Positions 1 through 5,569 of a DNA stretch of 6,934 bases are shown here, one piece after another. The stretch comes from Candidatus Omnitrophota bacterium (GTDB lineage Bacteria > Omnitrophota > Gorgyraeia > Pluralincolimonadales > Pluralincolimonadaceae): NCBI GenBank assembly GCA_041653595.1, contig JBAZFB010000035.1, positions 1 to 6,934 of the forward strand, read 5' to 3'. Position 1 is the first letter of the stretch; each line of letters begins with the position of its first letter. The position numbers were made by a program, and so were the translations under genes. Below the pieces are notes generated by a model that did not search any database, was not told the DNA's origin, and saw only the letters and a list, made by a program, of their open reading frames with translations.

Positions 1-596
1 TGCTATTGGCGCTGACTGTCTGCGTTTCGGGCCGTTCATGCGCCGCTGACGCGGCCGTTACTTCCGCCGCTGACACGGGTTTCAAGAGGTTCAACGTCTA
101 TACCGACAGGTCGGCTCGCGATAACCATTATATTCCTTCGGGCTGGATGGGCGATTACGGTGATATGAAGATCGATACCGGATGCAAGGATAATCCCCAT
201 ACCGGGACCACCTGCATAAAGATCGTATACACCGGAGAACAGAAACAGGGAGCGGGATGGGCGGGGATCTTCTGGCAGAACCCGGCGAATAACTGGGGGA
301 CGAAGCAAGGCGGGTTCGACCTGACAGGCGCCAAGAAGCTTATATTTTGGGCGCGCGGAGAAAGAGGCGGCGAGGTATTGGCCGAAGTCAAAGTAGGCGG
401 CATTACTGGCGAATACGGCGATTCGGATTCCGTCTCTATCGGGCCCATAACCCTCACCCGCGATTGGAAAGAATATACGATCGACCTGACCGGGAAAAGC
501 CTTTCTTACATCTCCGGCGGTTTCTGCTGGGCGGCCAGTGTTGCCGATAACCCGAACGGGTTCGCGATCTTTCTAGACGACATCTATTACGAGTAA
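1..596 (+). CDS. Secreted beta-sandwich (carbohydrate-binding-like) protein, 5' end cut off by window edge
   Basis: The reading frame is open from the left edge, and its first residues (LLALTVCVSG...) look like the hydrophobic core of a signal peptide, followed by a possible signal-peptidase site in the Ala-rich stretch. The true start therefore lies upstream, and the TTG at 6 is probably not it. Counting from that TTG, about 165 residues form one beta-rich domain with many Trp and Gly residues (GWAGIFWQNP near 84-93, KKLIFWARGE near 110-119, DWKEYTIDL near 153-161). It ends in FAIFLDDIYYE, and a closing LDDI strand is typical of galactose-binding-like or CBM-type jelly rolls. No catalytic motif is visible. 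The stop lies 7 bases before the glycoside-hydrolase-like gene, so the two are probably co-transcribed and this may be its binding partner. The exact family is not recognised. Confidence 0.72.
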   Translation, partial: LLALTVCVSGRSCAADAAVTSAADTGFKRFNVYTDRSARDNHYIPSGWMGDYGDMKIDTGCKDNPHTGTTCIKIVYTGEQKQGAGWAGIFWQNPANNWGTKQGGFDLTGAKKLIFWARGERGGEVLAEVKVGGITGEYGDSDSVSIGPITLTRDWKEYTIDLTGKSLSYISGGFCWAASVADNPNGFAIFLDDIYYE

Positions 597-603
597 ATAA
601 AAT

Positions 604-2004
604 ATGGACCATCATACAAGCCATCATCCCGGACATCACGAAAGCCATCACGAGGGCCATCACGAGGGCCATCATGAGAGCCATCATGAGGCCCATCACG
701 CGAGAAGGGGCCACAGGAAAAGGCGGTATTTTGCGATCCCGCTGGTACTTTTGCTGCTGGTTTTCTTCATCGGCGGGTGTTTCCTCCTGAACAAGTTCTC
801 TCAGAAGCCTGCCGCCAAGACAAAGAAGGTCGTCCTGGAGAGGCTGCTGAAAACCGGCCATTACAGGCTTTTGGCCGGCGGCGCGCCGTATCTTATCATA
901 GGCGTATGCTATCAGCCCGTACCTCCGGGGAATGACTATACCTACAACTGGTGGGGCGACCCGGCGAAACCGTGGCTGGTCGACGGCCAGCTTATGAAAG
1001 ATGCCGGCATCAATACGGTCCGCATCTATCAGCCGGGGGAAAACCCGAAAGAGGTCAAGCAGGTCATAAGCGACCTTTTCCAGAAATTCGGCATCCGCAC
1101 GATCCTCGGCCACAACCTCGGTATATATGATGTCCCGCCTCCCAATTATACCGACGAAAATTACAGGCAATTATTGAAGGAACAGGTGCTGAGCATAGTC
1201 AAGACCTATAAGGACGAACCGGGAATATTGATGTGGGTATTGGGTAACGAGAATGATTATAGTTTTGACGACTCGATGTCCCCGTGGGGCTCGGCCGAGC
1301 TTGACGCGATAGCGGACCCGAAAGAGAGGGCGAACGCTAAAGCTAAGATATATTATTCCTTCGTAAATGACATCGCGAAGGAGACAAAAAAGATAGACCC
1401 GAACCATCCGGTCGCGATGGGGAACGGCGAAGTCTTCTATCTCGAGATCGCAAAGCCGTTGACGCCCGACGTAGACATACTCGGGCTTATCTCTTACCGC
1501 GGTATGAGTTTCGGCAATACATGGGAACAGGCTGATAAGCGCCTCGGCAAACCTATAGTATTGATCGAGTTCGGCTGCGACAGGTTCAATGCCCTCGCTA
1601 AAAAGGAAGATGAGGACTTCCAGGTCAAGTTCCTTATAACCCAGTGGAAAGAGATGCTTCGCAACAGCTGCGGCATGACGGGCAAGGGGACGGTGCTGGG
1701 AGGCTGTATATTCGAGTGGAACGATGAATGGTGGAAGCACGACGCGTCCAACCCCGCGGGCTGGTTTGTGCAGGACGAGGCGGCCGGCTGGGCTAACGGC
1801 GCCTATTATTTCGATATCGAGACCGAAGGCCATATGAACATGAACGAGGAGTGGTACGGCATCGTAGGGTTAAGCCTCGAGAAAGATAAAGATACCGGCG
1901 TCAACAAGAGGATACCCAAAAAGGCGTATTACGCCCTTAAGGAGTTATGGTCAAAAGGTTGCGCGGCGGTCGATCCGCCGAGGGTCGGTAAGAAGCCTAA
2001 TTAG
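604..2004 (+). CDS. Membrane-anchored glycoside-hydrolase-like TIM-barrel protein with His-rich N-terminal tail
   Basis: The 466-residue protein has three parts. Residues 3-34 are His-rich tetrads; residues 35-41 are basic (RGHRKRR); residues 42-62 are one hydrophobic helix, predicting an inside N-terminus and an outside enzyme domain. From about residue 85 the sequence resembles the TIM barrel of clan GH-A enzymes (GH2 C-terminal, GH5 or GH72 type): a substrate-entry strand (YLIIGVCYQP), LMKDAGINTVRIYQP at 130-144, a WVLGNEND motif at 211-218 whose Glu216 would be the acid/base, and VLIEFGCD at 319-326 whose Glu322 would be the nucleophile. An EWNDEWW motif at 371-377 fits the last strand. 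A retaining beta-glycosidase or transglycosylase is likely; the substrate is unknown. No Shine-Dalgarno sequence precedes the ATG, only TAAATAAAAT, so translation may be coupled to the upstream gene. An IGGC motif at 56-59 is a weak lipobox alternative. Confidence 0.8.
   Translation: MDHHTSHHPGHHESHHEGHHEGHHESHHEAHHARRGHRKRRYFAIPLVLLLLVFFIGGCFLLNKFSQKPAAKTKKVVLERLLKTGHYRLLAGGAPYLIIGVCYQPVPPGNDYTYNWWGDPAKPWLVDGQLMKDAGINTVRIYQPGENPKEVKQVISDLFQKFGIRTILGHNLGIYDVPPPNYTDENYRQLLKEQVLSIVKTYKDEPGILMWVLGNENDYSFDDSMSPWGSAELDAIADPKERANAKAKIYYSFVNDIAKETKKIDPNHPVAMGNGEVFYLEIAKPLTPDVDILGLISYRGMSFGNTWEQADKRLGKPIVLIEFGCDRFNALAKKEDEDFQVKFLITQWKEMLRNSCGMTGKGTVLGGCIFEWNDEWWKHDASNPAGWFVQDEAAGWANGAYYFDIETEGHMNMNEEWYGIVGLSLEKDKDTGVNKRIPKKAYYALKELWSKGCAAVDPPRVGKKPN
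610..705 (+). repeat. 12-base tandem repeat, 8 units, coding for His-His-x-x tetrads
   Basis: Eight consecutive 12-base units begin with CAT followed by CAT or CAC and encode HHTS, HHPG, HHES, HHEG, HHEG, HHES, HHEA and HHAR with no interruption. Units 4 and 5 are identical at the DNA level and the others differ by a few bases, mostly in the second His codon and the last two codons. The pattern suggests growth by unit duplication with selection to keep the His pairs. It lies inside the glycoside-hydrolase-like gene, before its membrane helix. Confidence 0.9.
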
Positions 2005-2032
2005 TCCCCAAAATCCTTCAGCGACTAATTAG
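1997..2032. terminator. Inverted repeat across the two convergent stop codons, possible bidirectional terminator
   Basis: CTAATTAGTC at 1997-2006 is the exact reverse complement of GACTAATTAG at 2023-2032, giving a 10-base stem with a 16-base loop. The left arm contains the TAG stop of the plus-strand gene and the right arm contains the TAA stop of the minus-strand gene. Each arm also contains the 8-base palindrome CTAATTAG. The stem is AT-rich and neither side has a T-run, so it is not a classical intrinsic terminator. Placement between converging genes is the main argument for a role. Confidence 0.35.
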
Positions 2033-3201
2033 TTCCTTAAGTGGACGTCCGCGTATTGCGCGATCATCTCCGCGACTTTGGTGGGAGGGATGACCGAGAA
2101 GTAATGGTCGACGACGCAATGCGCTATCTCGTGGGCGAGGACATTGGCCGAGACCTTCTCCTCGCTGGCGAAGAGCGTGTTTAGCTTGAAGATATAGTAG
2201 GCTATGAACTTGTTATCCTGCCTGAATATTTCGACATATACCCTGTCGAGATCGTCCTGCCCCCTGTAGATCCTGACGTTCATCCGAAGGTCTTTCGGCC
2301 TCATGTCGAGTATCTCCTGCACCTTGGAGAATATAAGGTCGAATTTATACGCGATCTCATCCTTCGTATCATCGCCCCCGCGCGGAGGTTTTTCCGTAAG
2401 CCCGTAATCTATCTTGTACGTGTCTATCCTGCCGTTCACCGCCGCGAGGTCGACGCCGTCCTTAAAGAAGACGGTGCAATAGAGGCTGTTGACGCTCGTC
2501 CAGTCGCTGCCGTCGGAGAAACGGCCGTCCTCCGAGATGACGCTGGCTGAGGCGGTCGCCGCGGCGAAGAGGAGGAGGAACAAAAATACGGGGGATATCC
2601 TGAAATAAGAGAGATTGTTCTTTACCTGCCCGATCTTTTTTTCGATATCGCCCAATCTCTTTTCTATCTCACCTCCGGGTGCGTCTTTCGACCGCAGCAG
2701 TGACCTCATTCCTTTGACCTCTTCCTCGAGTTCTTTTATTTTGGCCTGCGAAGAAGAGAGGGGATCTTTTATATTCTTGACCGCGGCATTTATTATCCCG
2801 CCCAGGTCTTTGAATTCGTCGTGTTCCCTTAGGCGGACTTCCACTGTCAGGTTGCCTTTGCCTATCTCGGCGACATCTTTTTCCAGGCGGTATATGGGCC
2901 CATAAATACGGTGGGATATAAAAAGGAGCACCGCTATGGTCGCGAGGCTTACGAGCACGATCGCTATCATGCCGCTGGAGGCCAGGACAGGCAGTATGTA
3001 GTCTGCGGTGCTCTTTACGATAAGCCTCAGGCCCTCGAAACTCGTGGTCACAGTCTTCTTTGTAAGGAGGAGGGAGATGACGCTCATTATAAGGCAGGCC
3101 GATATCAGGAGCAGGCAGAACTTGACTATGAAACTCGCCTGGAATTTTTTCTTTATGAAATAATTTCTTCTCCTGTTCCTATGCTCAGGGGCCTTTGTCA
3201 T
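2029..3201 (-). CDS. HAMP-domain membrane protein fused to an extracytoplasmic HExxH metallopeptidase-like domain
   Basis: The 390-residue protein begins with a basic cytoplasmic tail (residues 1-20), then two membrane helices (about 25-46 and 76-96). A HAMP-like linker follows (about 97-146, with RIYGPIYRLEKDVAEIGKGNLT), then a charged coiled coil (about 152-197). A third hydrophobic segment at 203-219 ends in TASA, which resembles a signal-peptidase site. The last 170 residues carry VLAHEIAH with H357, E358 and H361, and E378 in KVAEMIAQYA is placed like the third zinc ligand of gluzincins. Topology by alternation puts HAMP and coiled coil inside and the peptidase domain outside. There is no sensor kinase, cyclase or methyl-accepting signalling domain. 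The ATG overlaps the upstream stop in ATGA, so translation is probably coupled. Zinc binding and proteolysis are inferred from the motif only. Confidence 0.78.
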   Translation of the reverse strand: MTKAPEHRNRRRNYFIKKKFQASFIVKFCLLLISACLIMSVISLLLTKKTVTTSFEGLRLIVKSTADYILPVLASSGMIAIVLVSLATIAVLLFISHRIYGPIYRLEKDVAEIGKGNLTVEVRLREHDEFKDLGGIINAAVKNIKDPLSSSQAKIKELEEEVKGMRSLLRSKDAPGGEIEKRLGDIEKKIGQVKNNLSYFRISPVFLFLLLFAAATASASVISEDGRFSDGSDWTSVNSLYCTVFFKDGVDLAAVNGRIDTYKIDYGLTEKPPRGGDDTKDEIAYKFDLIFSKVQEILDMRPKDLRMNVRIYRGQDDLDRVYVEIFRQDNKFIAYYIFKLNTLFASEEKVSANVLAHEIAHCVVDHYFSVIPPTKVAEMIAQYADVHLRN

Positions 3202-3659
3202 TTTATGTCTATCTTCTTAAGGGCTTCTCTGTTGATGTCGATCTTCGTCCCCTTCTGTAGGCCGGCGATCCACGCCTTGATCATCCCGCTCGCCTTCCGG
3301 TTGCGGTCTTTTTCCGTCTCAGGGATCGAAGAGAGGACCTCTTCCGACTTCTTATTCAGGAGCGAACGCAGGAGGCTCTGCTCCCAGAACCGCTCGACCA
3401 TCTTCATGAATTCAGGGTCCCTGTCCAGGCCCAGGCGCCGGGCTTCCAGCAGAAGGACCTTTTTCTCTATTATATCGTTCAGGAGCCGTTCTTTGGGGAC
3501 GCTATTGCGGTATTCCGGAGTGTAAAGCGATGCCTCAGAGAGGAAATCCTCTTTATATAAGGAATAATCGCCTATTTTGGCGATGACCTCTTTTTTGGGG
3601 CCCTTTTCCGAGCAGCCGGCCGCGGAAAAGACGGCGCCCGCGATAAGGATCAAAAGCAT
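3198..3659 (-). CDS. SurA N-terminal-domain-like lipoprotein lacking a rotamase domain
   Basis: From the ATG at 3659 the product has 153 residues. Residues 1-15 are hydrophobic and end in SAAG before Cys16, a serviceable lipobox, so it is probably a lipid-anchored envelope protein. Residues 25-104 follow the SurA/PpiC N-terminal pattern: a short strand (VIAKIGDYSLYKEDF), then helices with KERLLNDIIEKKVLLLEARRLG and a DPEF turn. The C-terminal WIAGLQKGTKIDINREAL matches the helix and strand that close SurA-type chaperones, but the parvulin PPIase domain that normally sits between is absent. A chaperone or assembly role is likely, not prolyl isomerisation. An in-frame TTG at 3707 would lengthen the ORF by 16 codons, but it overlaps the -35 box of the promoter at 3679-3707. 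A GTG at 3671 would add Arg to the n-region and remains possible. GTGAG before the ATG is a weak ribosome site. The gene overlaps the next by ATGA. Confidence 0.75.
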   Translation of the reverse strand: MLLILIAGAVFSAAGCSEKGPKKEVIAKIGDYSLYKEDFLSEASLYTPEYRNSVPKERLLNDIIEKKVLLLEARRLGLDRDPEFMKMVERFWEQSLLRSLLNKKSEEVLSSIPETEKDRNRKASGMIKAWIAGLQKGTKIDINREALKKIDIK

Positions 3660-3678
3660 AAAATATCTCACATCCGTT

Positions 3679-3707
3679 ATTATAAGGGCTTTACTTCCTT
3701 TTTGCAA
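3679..3707 (-). promoter_or_regulatory. Sigma-70 type promoter for the leftward lipoprotein/HAMP-peptidase operon
   Basis: On the minus strand TTGCAA (3707-3702) is followed by a 17-base spacer and a perfect TATAAT (3684-3679). A transcript would begin near 3670-3673, about a dozen bases before the ATG at 3659. Its position inside the longer form of the ORF is the main reason for rejecting the TTG start. The element lies in the 65-base gap shared with the divergent M48 gene. Confidence 0.6.
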
Positions 3708-3724
3708 TATGTTAATTTATTACC

Positions 3725-4507
3725 ATGAAACTCCCCCTCATTTTGGCGCTTTTTTATGTTTTTTCGGCCTTCCCGGCGGTCTACGCGGAATATAATTCCG
3801 TGACCGGCAGGGATGAAGCGGTCAATACGTCCACCGAGGCGGAAGTGGCGCAGGGGGATGCCATTGCCAAGCAGATCGAGAGGCAGGTCAAGCTTGTCGA
3901 AGATAAGCATATGCAGGATCGCGTGGAGCTTATAGGCAACAACCTGGCCAGGGTATGCGACCGGAAGGACATTATCTACCATTTCAAGGTGATCGATATC
4001 GATGACATAAATGCGGTCTCGCTGCCCGGCGGATGGGTCTATGTCTTCAAAGGGCTGGTCACCAAGTGCAAGAACGACGACGAGCTGGCCGGGGTAATCG
4101 CCCATGAAATCGGGCACATCGCCGCGCGGCATTCCGTCAAACAGCAACAAGCCGGTTCCATAATGGACCTCATAACGATCGCTTCCGCGTTAGCGGGCGG
4201 CGGAGGGGCCTCCCAGGCGACCGGCCTGGCGGCCACTTCCCTTATGTATTCCTATTCGAGACGGGATGAGTTTGAGGCCGACAAGCGCGCCGTAATGTAC
4301 ACCGAGAAGGCCGGTTACGACCCCAGGGCCTTGATCACTTTTATGAAGACGATGCACGATGCCGAGAGGGACAGAATAAGGCCTTATACCTATTTCAGGT
4401 CCCATCCTTACGAGGGGGAGAGGATCGCCAATATTAACCGCGAGATAAACGGGCAGCAGACCTTTACCGATTGGATAAATGAGCCGATAGACAAGGACAG
4501 ATGGTGA
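3725..4507 (+). CDS. Periplasmic M48-family zinc metallopeptidase (LoiP/BepA-like)
   Basis: The 260-residue protein has a signal peptide (residues 1-21, ending AVYA before EYN) and a single M48 peptidase domain. YNSVTGRDEAVNTSTEAEVAQG at 23-44 matches the conserved lead-in of this family. VIAHEIGH at 124-131 supplies H127, E128 and H131, and DEFEAD at 181-186 supplies the ExxxD third-ligand motif (E182). PGGWVYVFKGLV at 101-112 is the usual strand before the active-site helix, and SHPYEGERI at 226-234 is the usual C-terminal motif. Length is close to E. coli LoiP; the TPR tail of BepA is absent. Such proteins degrade or help mature misfolded outer-membrane proteins. It diverges from the SurA-like lipoprotein and is followed after 16 bases by the CBM9-like gene. 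No Shine-Dalgarno sequence is visible before this ATG. Confidence 0.92.
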   Translation: MKLPLILALFYVFSAFPAVYAEYNSVTGRDEAVNTSTEAEVAQGDAIAKQIERQVKLVEDKHMQDRVELIGNNLARVCDRKDIIYHFKVIDIDDINAVSLPGGWVYVFKGLVTKCKNDDELAGVIAHEIGHIAARHSVKQQQAGSIMDLITIASALAGGGGASQATGLAATSLMYSYSRRDEFEADKRAVMYTEKAGYDPRALITFMKTMHDAERDRIRPYTYFRSHPYEGERIANINREINGQQTFTDWINEPIDKDRW

Positions 4508-4523
4508 TCATTCGGAGGGGAGC

Positions 4524-5351
4524 ATGAAGGCTAAATTCCTTTTTCCCGCGATTATCCTGTGTTTGATTTTTCTCACGGCGCGTAACGCATATCCCGCGGA
4601 CAAGCCGCAGCAAAAGCCCGGGGTCCGGATACCGAAAGCGGTAAAGCCCGTCTTGATCGACGGGAATCTCGATGAGTATCCCGGGTACGCCATAAGGATG
4701 GACGGCGAGTCCTTCGAAAAGCTCCAGTATTTCGAATATGGCGGAAAGGATGACATCAGCGCGGATATCTATCTCCTCTGGGACAATGAGAACCTCTACG
4801 TCGCGGCCAGGGTGACCGACGATCTCCCGTTCGATAATAACAAGGAAGGGCCCGACATCTGGGACGGCGACGCCATAGAGGTCCTCTTGGGGATGGACGG
4901 GAAGGCGGATCCCGCGAGGATATATTTCGGCAAGGGTGATTACCAGATAGGGCTAAGCCCCGGCAACAACAAGGATATTAAGCCGGGCGAATGGGTCTGG
5001 CGGCGCGACGATTACCGGAGCGGTATAGAAGTCGCCTCGAAACAGCGGGATAAAGGGTACATCATCGAGGCTAAGATACCTTTTAAGGTGTTAGGCGGGT
5101 TCAAGCCTGAACTGGGCAAGAAGTTCGATTTCGATATAGCGGTAGATGACAGCGACAAGGGCAAGAGGAAGGCGCAACTGGCCTGGACCGGCACAAAAGA
5201 GTTCTATTCCGATCCCAGCCAGTGGGGGACGGCGGTCCTTGCCGCCCCGCAGGCCGCATTCACGCTCTCTTATGCCGCCATAATAGGCATAATTATCGCC
5301 GTTACGGCCATCGTGGTTTTTATGACTTTCACCGTCCATAAGCCTAAATAG
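4524..5351 (+). CDS. CBM9-like sugar-binding domain protein with C-terminal membrane anchor
   Basis: The 275-residue product has a signal peptide (1-25, ending NAYPA). One domain resembling carbohydrate-binding module family 9 / DOMON-like proteins spans about 38-240: VLIDGNLDEYP at 43-53, ADIYLLWDNENLYVAARVTDD at 80-100, and the hallmark DIWDGDAIEVLL at 111-122. IIEAKIPFKVLG at 180-191 and FDFDIAVDDSD at 201-211 follow. A hydrophobic helix at 248-268 and a basic tail (HKPK) predict an anchor with the domain outside. No catalytic motif is visible. A strong ribosome site, GGAGGGG at 4514-4520, fixes the ATG. It probably shares a transcript with the M48 peptidase. It could bind a surface glycan or, as some DOMON relatives do, heme; no obvious heme ligand pattern was seen. 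Confidence 0.82.
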   Translation: MKAKFLFPAIILCLIFLTARNAYPADKPQQKPGVRIPKAVKPVLIDGNLDEYPGYAIRMDGESFEKLQYFEYGGKDDISADIYLLWDNENLYVAARVTDDLPFDNNKEGPDIWDGDAIEVLLGMDGKADPARIYFGKGDYQIGLSPGNNKDIKPGEWVWRRDDYRSGIEVASKQRDKGYIIEAKIPFKVLGGFKPELGKKFDFDIAVDDSDKGKRKAQLAWTGTKEFYSDPSQWGTAVLAAPQAAFTLSYAAIIGIIIAVTAIVVFMTFTVHKPK

Positions 5352-5354
5352 GCA

Positions 5355-5383
5355 TTGAAAAAGCCCCCTAATATTGATAAAAT
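5355..5383 (+). promoter_or_regulatory. Sigma-70 type promoter for the zinc-ribbon / thyX / sigma operon
   Basis: TTGAAA (5355-5360), a 17-base spacer and TAAAAT (5378-5383) each match the consensus at five of six positions. Transcription would begin near 5390, just before the GGAGG ribosome site at 5393-5397 of the zinc-ribbon gene. It sits in the only sizeable gap (53 bases) between the CBM9-like gene and the downstream cluster. Confidence 0.55.
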
Positions 5384-5404
5384 CATCAAATCGGAGGATA
5401 GCCA

Positions 5405-5563
5405 ATGAAATGTGACACATGCGGACGCGACGTGCCCGAGGTAAGAAGGGTGGTAGTCGCCCCGGGATACGACAGGGCGTTGGCCAAGCCGGTCTATAAT
5501 TGCCCGGAATGCTACGAGAAGAAAGAGAAGGCCAAGAAGTACAACACCCCAGAGAATAAATAG
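5405..5563 (+). CDS. Small two-CxxC zinc-ribbon protein, 52 residues
   Basis: This short gene starts MKCDTCGRDVPEV and ends YNTPENK. Cys3-x-x-Cys6 and Cys33-x-x-Cys36 form two knuckles 26 residues apart, the layout of a zinc ribbon; the stretch between is basic and Val-rich, and the tail after Cys36 is Lys/Glu-rich and probably helical. The ATG is supported by GGAGG with 7-base spacing and by the promoter at 5355-5383. The stop is 6 bases before thyX, so the two are almost certainly co-transcribed. Function is not recognised; small ribbons of this kind can bind nucleic acid or protein, or act as metal-dependent adaptors. Coding is supported by the four paired cysteines, the ribosome site and the packing against thyX. 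Confidence 0.8.
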   Translation: MKCDTCGRDVPEVRRVVVAPGYDRALAKPVYNCPECYEKKEKAKKYNTPENK

Positions 5564-5569
5564 CCGATC

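Noticed and set aside
610..705. Short repeat array as a CRISPR
   Set aside because: Units are 12 bases with no spacers, and they keep one reading frame inside a gene.
770..790. Lipobox (IGGC) in the glycosidase-like protein
   Set aside because: Gly at -2 and the hydrophobic residues after the Cys (FLL) fit a continuing membrane helix better than a lipoprotein site.
454..1170. Long minus-strand open frame, 238 codons, with a Met-rich repeat
   Set aside because: It is the antisense of the His-tetrad repeat and the glycosidase-like barrel; the Met-rich run is the complement of CAT codons. The plus strand carries family motifs and the minus strand carries none.
1171..1833. Minus-strand open frame, 220 codons
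   Set aside because: It is opposite the catalytic part of the glycosidase-like gene and has no recognisable domain or ribosome site.
2581..2640. Two separate genes instead of a HAMP-peptidase fusion
   Set aside because: No stop interrupts the frame, and no ATG, GTG or TTG with a ribosome site precedes the third hydrophobic segment. A fusion is the simplest reading, though an assembly error cannot be excluded from one sequence.
2911..3525. Plus-strand open frame, 204 codons
   Set aside because: It runs antisense across the junction of the HAMP-peptidase and lipoprotein genes, has biased composition and shows no domain.
3680..4150. Minus-strand open frame, 156 codons
   Set aside because: It is opposite the M48 active-site region and the divergent promoter; the M48 motifs on the plus strand are decisive.
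5374..5389. Inverted repeat TTGAT-N6-ATCAA as an operator or terminator
   Set aside because: Five-base arms are easily found by chance; the region is better explained by the -10 box it overlaps.
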